From: Lachnospiraceae bacterium
GTDB taxonomy: Bacteria; Bacillota; Clostridia; Lachnospirales; Lachnospiraceae
Length of the DNA stretch: 64,000 nucleotides
Assembly: GCA_015056865.1 (NCBI GenBank)
Contig: SVFM01000011.1
Location: forward strand, 1 to 64,000
Direction of reading: 5' to 3'
The notes under the pieces were generated by a model. It saw only the letters and a list, made by a program, of their open reading frames with translations, ran no database searches and was not told the origin of the DNA. Shown here in pieces: positions 6,282 to 14,915 of the stretch; the stretch's first letter is position 1, and every line of letters begins with the position of its first letter. Position numbers and translations under genes: made by a program.

Positions 6282-7973
6282 TTATCTATCCATTCCACAG
6301 GCAAAGGACGCCCCATTCAAAAACCGCTCATTCATAACAGCATCGTAATATCGATAGCCTCCTGAGAAGTTATAGGCTTCATAGCCATGTCCGGTCAGGA
6401 TCCTTGTGGCAATATAACTGCGCACACCGCTTTGGCAGATCACGTATACAGGCTTTCCATGGTCTATCTCGTCCAGTCTTTCCCGCAGCTCATCCACCGG
6501 TATATTTATGAATCCACTAATATGTCCCTGGCTATATTCCTCCACAGTACGGGTATCCAGCAGCGTCACATTATCATTTTTAAAGAGGCTGGGCAGGTCT
6601 TCCAAAAACCACTGCTTTAACAGGCCATTTGCAATATTGTCTATCATAAATCCGGCCATATTGATAGGATCCTTGGCAGAAGAATAGGGAGGCGCATAGG
6701 CCAGTTCCAGATCCTTCAGCTGGGTTGCCTTCAGGCCCCCATAGATGGCAGTAGCCAATACATCGATCCTCTTATCCACGCCATCACCACCTATGATCTG
6801 TGCTCCCAGAAGACGATAAGTTCCTTTTTCAAAGACCACCTTCATATTCATGACTCTGCCGCCGGGATAATACCCTGCATGGTTCATGGGAGACAAAATC
6901 ACTTTGTCTATATCCAGTCCCGCCTCCACAGCCGTGGTCTCGTTGATACCTGTTGTAGCCGCGGTCATATCAAAAAGCTTGATCACGCTGCTCCCCTGAG
7001 CCCCGGGATAACGGCTGTCCTTGCCGCAAATATTATCCGCTGCGATTCTTGCCTGTTTATTGGCAGGGCCGGCCAGAGAAACCAGCGTATCCTGATTCGT
7101 TACATAATGTTTGATCAAAACCGCATCCCCTACCGCATAGATATCCTTATGGGATGTCTCCATACGGTCGTTGACCAAAATACTATCCTTTTCACCAAGT
7201 GCAAGGCCTGCTTCCTTGGCCAGTCCGGTATCCGGTGTAACACCAATGGCTAATATTACCATATCCCCATGGAAGGGCACCTGATCCTTTACCAGCACAT
7301 CTACGCCACCGTCTTTTTCCTCAAATCCCTCCACGGTATAACCCAGAGCCAGATGAATCCCTTCTTCCCGTAACTTGCTGTGAAGAAAAGCAGCCATATC
7401 TCCATCAAGGGGGCGCAATAACCGCTTGGAACGCTGCACGATGGTAACATCCAGACCAAGTCTCCACAGATTCTCTGCCAATTCCAATCCAATAAAGCCT
7501 CCACCTGCAAGAACTACCGAGCGGGGATGGCTTTTGTTAATATATTCTTTTATACGAAACGTATCTTCCACAGTGCGCAGAGTAAACACCTTGCTAAGGC
7601 CCACACCGGAAACTTTCGGCTGGACCGGTCTTGCGCCCGGAGACAACAACAGCTTGTCATAGCTTTCCTGAAATTCTTCTCCGGTCTGAAGGTTTTTGAC
7701 CCTTACCTCCTTACAATACGGATCTATGGCGATCACCTCATGGTGAACTCTCACATCCACACGAAACCGGTCAAAAAAACTTTCCGGGGTCTGAAGGGTC
7801 AATTCCTCCCCATCTGTGATCACATCCCCTATATAATAGGGCAAACCACAATTGGCATAGGAAATATAACCGGTCCTTTCAAATACTACTATTTGCGCCT
7901 GTTCATCTAATCTGCGTATTCTGGCCGCAGCCGTGGCTCCGCCGGCCACACCACCTACGATCACAACCTTCAT
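6282..7973 (-). CDS. CoA-disulfide / persulfide reductase with C-terminal rhodanese domain
   Basis: A 563-residue flavoprotein. The FAD-binding fold starts at residue 1 (VVIVGGVAGGATAAARIRR), the single redox cysteine is Cys42 in SYANCGLPYYIG, and the NAD(P)H-binding fold is near residues 145-185 (VVLAGGGFIGLELAENL). A dimerisation domain extends to about 450. A rhodanese module (about 465-560) carries the active-loop cysteine Cys513 (VICQSGVRSY). This CoADR-RHD arrangement reduces CoA disulfides or CoA persulfides/polysulfides with NAD(P)H in the cytosol, serving thiol redox or sulfane-sulfur metabolism. It ends in a probable terminator and appears to be monocistronic or last in a unit with the GT2 gene 22 bp upstream. 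Confidence 0.9.
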   Translation of the reverse strand: MKVVIVGGVAGGATAAARIRRLDEQAQIVVFERTGYISYANCGLPYYIGDVITDGEELTLQTPESFFDRFRVDVRVHHEVIAIDPYCKEVRVKNLQTGEEFQESYDKLLLSPGARPVQPKVSGVGLSKVFTLRTVEDTFRIKEYINKSHPRSVVLAGGGFIGLELAENLWRLGLDVTIVQRSKRLLRPLDGDMAAFLHSKLREEGIHLALGYTVEGFEEKDGGVDVLVKDQVPFHGDMVILAIGVTPDTGLAKEAGLALGEKDSILVNDRMETSHKDIYAVGDAVLIKHYVTNQDTLVSLAGPANKQARIAADNICGKDSRYPGAQGSSVIKLFDMTAATTGINETTAVEAGLDIDKVILSPMNHAGYYPGGRVMNMKVVFEKGTYRLLGAQIIGGDGVDKRIDVLATAIYGGLKATQLKDLELAYAPPYSSAKDPINMAGFMIDNIANGLLKQWFLEDLPSLFKNDNVTLLDTRTVEEYSQGHISGFINIPVDELRERLDEIDHGKPVYVICQSGVRSYIATRILTGHGYEAYNFSGGYRYYDAVMNERFLNGASFACGMDR

Positions 7974-7995
7974 ATCAACGTTCCGCCTTACATTC

Positions 7996-9024
7996 TTAAT
8001 TGAAATGGAAAATCTTCTGGGCTATCTGGTATCCCTTTACACTGATCCAACGCCCCACACGTCCCGGCAGATTCATGGAGATGCCCAGAATACCGTACCG
8101 CAGGGCCTTGTAAAGCTCTGCATCCGTATCCTTCAGATACTGCCACAGTTCCTTTTTTTGTTGCAGATGTTCTGCGGTACCGGATTTATTGATCAGCACA
8201 GAGGATACTGTGGTAATGATCTCCAGGTAATTTTTCATATACTGGAAGCATCTTTTGGAAGCCCTTGCATCTTCCTTGTGGGCTGATAAATAATCAATCA
8301 TCAGCTTATTCACCCGCAGCTGCTGGTCCATCCTTGAGATCATAATGCTCTCATTGACAGACTGGCCCTCTCTGCCGATGTAATAACGATAAAAATCCAC
8401 ATCCAGATAATACATACGTTTTGCATAAGGCAGGGGTTCAAACACATAGATGCTGTCCACATAAAAAGTATGCTCCGGCAATTTCAGCCCACATTCCCGC
8501 AAAAGTCCTGTGCGGTAGATGACAGAATGCATCAATATGTAATGGGCCTTTGCAAAATGCTTGCAATCTCCCCAGGCAAACACCCTATCCTTGGGAAGAA
8601 TATTCCGACAATGCATGACTTTTTTGCGCTTCTCCCCCACCTTTTCATACACATAATTGCTGATCATCATATCCAAAAGCTGGCCGTCCCCGGAAAACTC
8701 CCGCAGCTTTGCAAGGATCTTGCCATAAGCATCCTGATCCACCCAATCGTCGCTGTCCACCACCTTAAAATACAGGCCGGTAGCGTGCTCAATTCCTGTG
8801 TTTACCGCAGAACCGTGACCGCCGTTTGGCTTGTGGATGGCCTTGATGATGGTAGGATACTTGGCTGCATACTCATCCGCGATGGCTGCCGTATTATCCT
8901 TAAAAGAGCCATCGTCTACGATCAGAATCTCCACGTCCTCGCCACCGGGCAATAGGGACTCGATACACTTCCCCATATACTCCGCAGAATTATAGCAAGG
9001 TATTGCAATTGATAATAGTTTCAT
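7996..9024 (-). CDS. Family 2 glycosyltransferase
   Basis: A 342-residue GT-A fold transferase. The start at 9024 is set by AGGAGGTTAATT directly upstream; a longer open frame to 9150 would overlap the end of the mutY gene. Residues 1-100 hold the nucleotide-sugar binding region (LLSIAIPCYNSAEYMGKCIESLL, ILIVDDGS). The DXD-like metal site is VVDSDDWVDQD near residue 95. The C-terminal half is less conserved, with no transmembrane helix. Likely adds a sugar to a cell-wall or capsular glycan at the inner membrane face; the acceptor is unknown. It follows sfsA-mutY by 17 bp and is probably co-transcribed. Confidence 0.88.
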   Translation of the reverse strand: MKLLSIAIPCYNSAEYMGKCIESLLPGGEDVEILIVDDGSFKDNTAAIADEYAAKYPTIIKAIHKPNGGHGSAVNTGIEHATGLYFKVVDSDDWVDQDAYGKILAKLREFSGDGQLLDMMISNYVYEKVGEKRKKVMHCRNILPKDRVFAWGDCKHFAKAHYILMHSVIYRTGLLRECGLKLPEHTFYVDSIYVFEPLPYAKRMYYLDVDFYRYYIGREGQSVNESIMISRMDQQLRVNKLMIDYLSAHKEDARASKRCFQYMKNYLEIITTVSSVLINKSGTAEHLQQKKELWQYLKDTDAELYKALRYGILGISMNLPGRVGRWISVKGYQIAQKIFHFN

Positions 9025-9041
9025 AATTAACCTCCTGATAT

Positions 9042-10808
9042 TTACATGGATTCCTTTCCCAATTTTATATTCAAATACTCTGTATACGCCGCAAATGCAG
9101 AGGGTACAGGATACCTGGCCTGGGTCTCCCAAGGCTCCACAAAGATCCAATCTCCGGTCATTTCCCCCGATGCAGGTCTTGCCAGCTCATCCACCCGCAC
9201 CATGTAGCCCTTCATATGCCATTCCTTGTGTGTAAAAATATGCTTGGCTTCCCTCAGGGGCTGAATACGGATGGTATGCAGATCCATGCTCTTCAGATAC
9301 TCCACCACTTCTTCCGCCGTGCGATAACCTTCTAAAGTGGGAAACTCATACATGCCCGCAAGCAAACCACTGTCCCCACGCTTACGAAGGGCTGCGCTGT
9401 TTTCATCCCGAATGATCAATACCGTCTTCTCTTCAATGGTACGCTGCCGCTTTGCCGCCTTTCTGGGGTACTCCTCTTCCATCCCCTGGGCCCTGGCCCG
9501 GCATAACTGCGCAAGTGGACACTCCTGACAATGGGGGGCTCCGTTTGGCACACACACCGTGGCCCCGATCTCCATCATGGCCTGGTTAAAATCTCCCGGC
9601 CGGTCCTTGGGCATCACCAGGAGCAGTTCCTGCTCTACTGCTTTTTTCACTTTGGCATCTGTGATCTCCCGATCATCCATGCGTACTCTGGAAAGTACCC
9701 GCAGCACATTTCCATCCACAGCCGGATAGGGCTTTCCAAAAGCGATTGAAGAGATGGCTCCCGCCGTATAACTTCCTATGCCCTGTAGTTTCAGCAGTTC
9801 TTCATATTCTGAAGGCATCTGACCACCATATTCTTCCATAATCTGTATGGCAGCCTTCTGCAGATTTCTTACTCTATTATAATAGCCCAAACCCTCCCAC
9901 AATTTCAATAGTATATTTTCTTCTGCGCCTGCCAGGGAGGCAATGTCCGGCAAGTTGTCCATAAAACGCTTAAAATAAGGTTTCACCGCCTCCACTCTGG
10001 TCTGCTGCAGCATAATTTCAGAAACCCAGACTCTGTAAGGTGTAGGTTCTTCCCGCCAAGGCAGGATTCTACGATTTTGGTCATACCAGGCTAGTAGGGG
10101 TTTCGGAATAGCAGCCAGCAGTTCTTCTCCCAGCCGTACCCTGACGGGCTCATCGATCCACATTTCATCCGGCTTTACCCTACAGTCATAGGCCAAAACC
10201 TTGACTCCGGCCCCAGCCGCCTGTTCCAAAGCCTTGGCAAACTCCGGGTGCATTTTATAGTTGGGCTCAAAATAATCTGCCCCTTTCATCTGGATCACAA
10301 AAACCACATAGGTTTCATAACCTTCCTTTCGGGCCTGCACCAGTTCCTCAAGGTGTTTCACCGCCCGCTCCGAAGGGGCATCCGGAAAACGAAGCACATT
10401 GTCCTCCTCCAAGGTCACGCCCTTGACTTCCATAAATATCTTTTGATCCTTGGTCTCCAGATAAAAGTCAAACCGGGACTTCCCATAAACAGTCTCCGGA
10501 CGCACAAAAACAAGGTCGGTAAACAGTGCTCCGGTAAGGAGCCACTCTTCCACCACCTTGTTGGGTGCCTGGGAATCCATGTTGACAATGCGATGTGCCT
10601 TTTGTACTGCGATCAGATCATACTCCGTCTTGCGGCCGGCTGCCTTACTTCTCTCCAAATAAACTGTTGCGGCCGGCAGCAGCAATTCCCGGCATCTGCC
10701 GGTATTTTTCACATGCACTGTCTCGATTTTACCATTTATTTCTACGTGGGCAATGAATCGATTGGGCCGATCCACGAATTTGCCCTCCACTACATCTTGA
10801 TATTTCAT
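9042..10808 (-). CDS. mutY: SfsA-MutY fusion: nuclease SfsA plus A/G-specific adenine glycosylase
   Basis: A 588-residue two-domain protein. Residues 1 to about 230 are SfsA (FVDRPNRFIAHVEING, HVKNTGRCRELL, SRFDFYL, FMEVKGVTL), a PD-(D/E)XK-like DNA/RNA nuclease family. Residues about 236-585 are MutY. These have SEIMLQQTRV with the catalytic Glu, the helix-hairpin-helix LQGIGSYTAGAISSIAFG, AVDGN with the catalytic Asp, a 4Fe-4S cluster C-x7-C-x2-C-x5-C (starting CVPNGAPHC), and a NUDIX-like 8-oxoG recognition domain (about 455-580). It removes adenine opposite 8-oxoguanine. The linkage suggests SfsA works in the same repair step, but this is inference. It opens with a good ATG and has no internal stop. 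Confidence 0.92.
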   Translation of the reverse strand: MKYQDVVEGKFVDRPNRFIAHVEINGKIETVHVKNTGRCRELLLPAATVYLERSKAAGRKTEYDLIAVQKAHRIVNMDSQAPNKVVEEWLLTGALFTDLVFVRPETVYGKSRFDFYLETKDQKIFMEVKGVTLEEDNVLRFPDAPSERAVKHLEELVQARKEGYETYVVFVIQMKGADYFEPNYKMHPEFAKALEQAAGAGVKVLAYDCRVKPDEMWIDEPVRVRLGEELLAAIPKPLLAWYDQNRRILPWREEPTPYRVWVSEIMLQQTRVEAVKPYFKRFMDNLPDIASLAGAEENILLKLWEGLGYYNRVRNLQKAAIQIMEEYGGQMPSEYEELLKLQGIGSYTAGAISSIAFGKPYPAVDGNVLRVLSRVRMDDREITDAKVKKAVEQELLLVMPKDRPGDFNQAMMEIGATVCVPNGAPHCQECPLAQLCRARAQGMEEEYPRKAAKRQRTIEEKTVLIIRDENSAALRKRGDSGLLAGMYEFPTLEGYRTAEEVVEYLKSMDLHTIRIQPLREAKHIFTHKEWHMKGYMVRVDELARPASGEMTGDWIFVEPWETQARYPVPSAFAAYTEYLNIKLGKESM

Positions 10809-10832
10809 TTTATAACTCCATTTTTTAGCACG

Positions 10833-11744
10833 CTATCCTGCCCGTCCCTGCTTGTAGGGCACCCTGGCCGATGGCACCAGCTGAGCCGCCTGGGCAGTAT
10901 GCAGCTTCTGATCATCAAAGAAAATATGCGCACCGAAGGCCCCCAGCACTTCTCTCTTACACACCCCGCCCAGGAAAAATGCTTCGTCCACCCGCACATT
11001 CCAGGCTCTCAGGGTCCGGATCACACGCTCATGAGCAGGGGCACATCTGGCGGTAACCAGTGCTGTTCTGATGGGCACGCTCTCCTGTGGAAATTCTTTT
11101 TGGATAGCAGAAATCAACTTTAAAAATCTGGCGAAAGGTCCCTCGGGCAACGGCTTGCCCGCATTCAGACGCTCATTTTCTTCAAAGGCCGCCAGCCCCT
11201 TTTCCTGAAAGATCCGCTCCGATTCATCCGTAAAAAGTACCGCGTCCCCGTCAAAAGCAATCTTAATCTGGGCAATATCCCGGGCATGCCTGTAAGTCCC
11301 TGTCTCCGTGCAGATGATACCTGCGGCGATCCCCGCATTGATGGCATACTGCACATCATCCTCATAGGCTGACAGGAAAAGATCTGTGCGAAAAGCCTCC
11401 AAATAAGGTGCCAGACATCCTCCACTGGCCAACACTGCCCTGGAAATATCCAGACCGTAATGCTCAATGGCATGGAACATCCGCAGAGAAGTATCCGGAC
11501 TGTTACGGGACATGATGATCACTTCCACCCTTTTTTGATCATCAAACAACCTGTTTAAGTCCAAAAGAGCCTTGATCAATCCAAAACCCGGACCCGGCTT
11601 AAGCAATTCCTCCTCATGCTCCCTCTGATAAGCGCAGTAAGCTTCCACGCCCTGACTCTCAAAGATACCATTTTCCACAGTCATATCAAACAAAGCCCTG
11701 GAAGAAACACCCACAACCAATCTATTTTCCAAATCATATGACAT
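10833..11744 (-). CDS. Cytosolic 5'-nucleotidase (NT5C1-type family)
   Basis: A 303-residue protein of the Pfam 5'-nucleotidase family that contains mammalian cytosolic NT5C1. Recognisable stretches are VVGVSSRALFDM (residues 10-21), YQREHEEELLKPGPGF, VEVIIMSRNSPDTSLR, IKIAFDGDAVLFTDESE (HAD-like Asp-x-Asp at about residues 172-174) and AHIFFDDQKLH near the end. It would dephosphorylate nucleoside monophosphates in the cytosol (purine or pyrimidine preference unknown). It is transcribed with DUF1653 upstream and sfsA-mutY downstream, with spacers of 63 and 24 bp. Confidence 0.85.
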   Translation of the reverse strand: MSYDLENRLVVGVSSRALFDMTVENGIFESQGVEAYCAYQREHEEELLKPGPGFGLIKALLDLNRLFDDQKRVEVIIMSRNSPDTSLRMFHAIEHYGLDISRAVLASGGCLAPYLEAFRTDLFLSAYEDDVQYAINAGIAAGIICTETGTYRHARDIAQIKIAFDGDAVLFTDESERIFQEKGLAAFEENERLNAGKPLPEGPFARFLKLISAIQKEFPQESVPIRTALVTARCAPAHERVIRTLRAWNVRVDEAFFLGGVCKREVLGAFGAHIFFDDQKLHTAQAAQLVPSARVPYKQGRAG

Positions 11745-11807
11745 AGCTATCCTCCTGTGCTCTTTATCAGTCTCACACCAAGATAACTCTGTCCCGGGAT
11801 TTACCTT

Positions 11808-12350
11808 CTACCTAAGCCGATTACACTCGTACTTTTCCAAGGTCAGCAGACAATTTCTAAGCTCCTCGTAGCGGCTCTCCAGCTCACCCTCCGGCACTTC
11901 AATGTCTGTTGCCACGGCCATAGTATTGATCATCTCGTGGCTGATCCTGTGATGCAGCCCTGCCAGTATCTGAAGCCGCTCTGCATAAGAATCCGCCTCC
12001 AGAAACTGAAGTACCATGGGATCGATCTGAACCTCTTCTTCCGAAGAATCGGGAGCCTGCGAGGCCGAAACTTCCGGTGCTCCCTGAAGTCCTGTCAGGT
12101 CCGAAGTTTCCATGCTCTGCTCTGTCACCAATCGGAATCTTTCATTCTGTCCGGCATCCGGGTACTTGACCTTATCCACCCCTTCCAGGAACATATTAAG
12201 AGGTCTGGTATACACCTTGAAAGGGGCATAAAGTGCCTGATAGACCACCATTTTCTCCCCGGTTTCGGAATGCTCTGCAAGGGCAATGATCTGATAAAGA
12301 TTTCCTTTAAAATGTTGATATATCTCATAGGGTTTGGGAATGTGTAACAT
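11808..12350 (-). CDS. DUF1653 family protein
   Basis: A 180-residue protein of unknown biochemical function. The first 65 residues (MLHIPKPYEIYQHFKGNLYQ, VVYQALYAPFKVYTRPL, MFLEG) are the conserved DUF1653 domain. The rest is acidic with a helical C-terminus (YEELRNCLLTLEKYECN). The start at 12350 has AAAGGAGAAG; the frame continues upstream into the hairpin repeat at 12368-12572, and that extension (SADVFQGPF and beyond) is not real coding sequence. It is the first gene of a unit with the 5'-nucleotidase. Confidence 0.8.
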   Translation of the reverse strand: MLHIPKPYEIYQHFKGNLYQIIALAEHSETGEKMVVYQALYAPFKVYTRPLNMFLEGVDKVKYPDAGQNERFRLVTEQSMETSDLTGLQGAPEVSASQAPDSSEEEVQIDPMVLQFLEADSYAERLQILAGLHHRISHEMINTMAVATDIEVPEGELESRYEELRNCLLTLEKYECNRLR

Positions 12351-12367
12351 AGACTTCTCCTTTACTG

Positions 12368-12572
12368 CAGGTAACTGTAAGGCAGGGCCGCCCGGGAAGT
12401 ATGGGTCAGTGGAGGCGGCAAAAGGCCCTTGAAAAACGTCAGCACTTGGATTTTTCAAGCAGTCCGTGCTGAAAAATCCATAGTACTGCTACGTTTTTCA
12501 CGGAGTGCAAACATGCCTGTGCCGCCTCCACTGACCCATACTTCCCGGGCGGCCCTGCCTTACAGTTACCTG
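12368..12572. repeat. Long hairpin element, copy 1 (perfect 53-bp arms, conserved core)
   Basis: The left arm 12368-12420 and right arm 12520-12572 are perfect reverse complements over 53 bp. The 99-bp core (12421-12519) itself folds: GAAAAACGT pairs with ACGTTTTTC and, inside it, GGATTTTTC pairs with GAAAAATCC. The core is closely similar to that of copy 2 at 20480-20681, while the arms are unrelated. Both copies end in TTACCTG on the right. It lies directly upstream of the DUF1653 ribosome site. No open frame of its own; identity unknown, but it resembles a non-autonomous repeat or RNA element. Confidence 0.9.
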
Positions 12573-12644
12573 TTCATCAATTATATTATAATCCCAAATC
12601 CTAATCTTGTCATTCCTTTCTTTTCAATGTTGCCTTCAGGTCTC

Positions 12645-13016
12645 TCACGCAACCAGAAATTCCTGGCAAAACGCACAATCCGGTGCCTCAAAAGCAAGTG
12701 CAAGGATTGCTTTTCCGATTTCCTGCTTCTCTGTAAAAGACAGGCTTTCCAGTCTCTCATGATGGATTGTCACCGTATAGATCCGACTTCCTTCCCCGTC
12801 GGTCACGTAGGTCAGCATGACACCACTGTTTCCGTATCCACTGTCGTCCAGGAACGTCCTTACCTGCTGCACATACTCCTGTTCCATTTGGCGATAATCC
12901 GCTTTTCTGATATCCCCCGGACAAGCATTACAGCTCATGGCTGTGCCCAGCGTACCGCTTATAATGATCAGACCTAATATAACTACACACAATAAAAACC
13001 TGCCGTTCTTCCTCAT
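12645..13016 (-). CDS. Small exported or membrane-anchored protein of unknown function
   Basis: A 123-residue protein. The ATG at 13016 follows AAAGGAGG; a nearer ATG is out of frame and hits a stop after three codons. An N-terminal hydrophobic segment (about residues 9-25, FLLCVVILGLIIISGTLG) acts as signal peptide or anchor. A short Cys-containing region (SCNACPGD) and a 90-residue polar domain (DYRQMEQEYVQQVRTFLDDSGYGNSGVMLTYVTDGEGSRIYTV) follow, ending with CAFCQEF, which could form a disulfide or metal site. No family recognised. It is followed by the hairpin element. Confidence 0.7.
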   Translation of the reverse strand: MRKNGRFLLCVVILGLIIISGTLGTAMSCNACPGDIRKADYRQMEQEYVQQVRTFLDDSGYGNSGVMLTYVTDGEGSRIYTVTIHHERLESLSFTEKQEIGKAILALAFEAPDCAFCQEFLVA

Positions 13017-13156
13017 CTTACCATTTCCTCCTTTTATCTGTGTCGGTAAGATCAGTATAGAACAACAGGTGTCCAATAAACCTCCCTCAAACTATTTTTT
13101 ACTGTTTTTCATACGCTAATCACTCATAGCCGCAAAATAATGCTTGCATGTAGCTT

Positions 13157-13194
13157 GCCCGTCAGCTTGCATGCACACATGCAAGCTGACGGGC
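13157..13194. repeat. 17-bp perfect palindromic hairpin between genes
   Basis: GCCCGTCAGCTTGCATG (13157-13173) pairs perfectly with 13178-13194 over a 4-nt loop. No uridine run follows on either strand, so it is not a standard terminator; it may be a transcript-end stabiliser. It lies downstream of the broken regulator gene. Confidence 0.6.
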
Positions 13195-13206
13195 ATGTTA
13201 TTAAAC

Positions 13207-14860
13207 TTATTGATTATTTTTCACATATTTTTGGTTAGGACTCTTCGGCTTATCTGGTAGAAGCAAATTAACTTTTCCTAAATCAATCAAAGGATTTAAA
13301 ATATTTTTCATAAATGAGTCTCGCGACTTATAGCCACAAAATTCCTGTATTTCTTTTCTACTTCTTGGAATCTCGAGATACTTCATAAGCCTTGCATACT
13401 CTTTTACATCCATTCCCATTAATACAGAAGAATGCTTTAGTTCTTCATTTTCTGATTCTTTATTTCTCCAAACTCCATCTGCACCAACTTGTCCATACTG
13501 ACCATACCGCAATATTGACATATACTTTTCGCATCCAACCGCACTGACTGAAACGCCACCGTTTTCAGCATCTATAATCGGAAGAGGTGCATTTACCGTT
13601 TTACACTCTGCTTTAATCTTTATAAAGCCTCTGCCCCAAGACTCTACATCCCCTGATCGGAACGAAACATCTGCAATTTTAGGATTATTCGGCACAGATT
13701 CATGTTTTTCATATACCCTTTCATCTGTAGGCACACGTTTTGGCCAAGAACCCATATTAAATATAACAATCTTATCTTCATATACCGATACTTGGATCGG
13801 AACACCTGTCGCATAATCCTTATGATTAATTGCATTAAGCAATAATTCACGAACAATACCTCTGGTCAGCATATTGGTTTCTGTCCGTTGGATACCTTCA
13901 TAATCCACTAAGGCTTTAAAATATTTTGTAAATATCAAGTCTATCGCCTTGTCTACTTGCAAAATAAGCGGACCGTCCACAACATCTTGGTATTGTAAAT
14001 CCTCTATTGGTTCTGCATCTTCTCCAAAAGCTCCTACCAATGAAAAGTAACCAATTTTAATATGAGCCAGTTACATACTGCTCTGGTGTGGGATGAAATA
14101 ATAAAATTGCAGCTCTAGTTAAATATTCACCATCAAACAATTTCAAATTTCTCAGCAACAATTCATCAGGAATATTTGCTTCACTTTCTGTCATTCTATT
14201 ACTTATTACAGCTTTCTTTCTAAAAGCATCCAATGCTCCTTTACTCAAATCTGATACTTGCACTGCAGGAATCGGAACAGCGTCCCATGTCTTTCCGGCA
14301 CGTTCCAGCAGAAAATTCTGTAATTCAAATCCATTTAATTCATGTAATGTTGAACCAGACCGTTTATAATATTTCCCCTCACACGAAACTGCAAACGGAT
14401 ACTTAATAATTCCAATGGAAACATACTCTCGTGTACCATCTTCCGTCTCCCAAACTTTATTTTCTCTTTCTATTGTCGCAAGAGCTTTATAACGTTTATC
14501 GGTACTATCTAACATCCCCGTATGAATCATTCCACATGCATATTGATTAATCATCTTGCTCGAAACACTTTCGGGTACAGAATTACCATAACGCACATTT
14601 TCAGCCCCATTTGCTTTGTGAATATTTATACTGGCTATGATACCGAGTTTGTCATTAATCTTATTGGGTAATCCTTCAAGCATCCTTTTAGAATCTTCAA
14701 TTCCCACCACATAGCCATCATCATTTACTCCAATATATAAAGTACCGCCTTCTGTATTGGCATAACCGCATAGCCATTTTAGGTATTCATCCTGCCATGA
14801 CCATTTCCATTCTGTTTGTTGTGACTCTTGACTTCTATTGTAATCACTCAAATTATCCAT
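13207..14860 (-). pseudogene. Frameshifted AlbA_2-type (RecG-like) transcriptional regulator
   Basis: Two abutting frames make one gene of about 550 codons. 14860-14057 encodes the AlbA_2 DNA-binding domain (ESQQTEWKWSWQDEYLKWLCGYANTEGG style) and a middle region up to FHPTPEQYVTGSY, then TAA. 14040-13207 continues with VGAFGEDAEPIEDLQYQDVV, the ATP-binding-like half (RELLLNAINHKDY, WGRGFIKI) and a winged-helix tail. Deleting one T, or restoring two bases, at about 14054-14056 joins SY to KIGYFSLVGAFG in frame. The mutation looks recent, since both halves are otherwise intact. Function in this family is unproven; many copies sit in variable regions. Confidence 0.85.
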
Positions 14861-14915
14861 CTTTTCACATCCTTTATTTGATATATTATCATAACATCTT
14901 TATTGTCACCATCGT

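Noticed and set aside
10248..11123. Plus-strand open frame of 291 codons
   Set aside because: It overlaps the SfsA and 5'-nucleotidase genes, whose motifs are clear; a shadow frame.
13157..13194. Perfect 17-bp hairpin considered as an intrinsic terminator
   Set aside because: No uridine run on either side; kept only as a hairpin repeat.
14040..14057. Programmed ribosomal frameshift in the AlbA_2-type gene
   Set aside because: No slippery heptamer or downstream stem was seen, and the family is normally a single frame; mutation or sequencing error is simpler.
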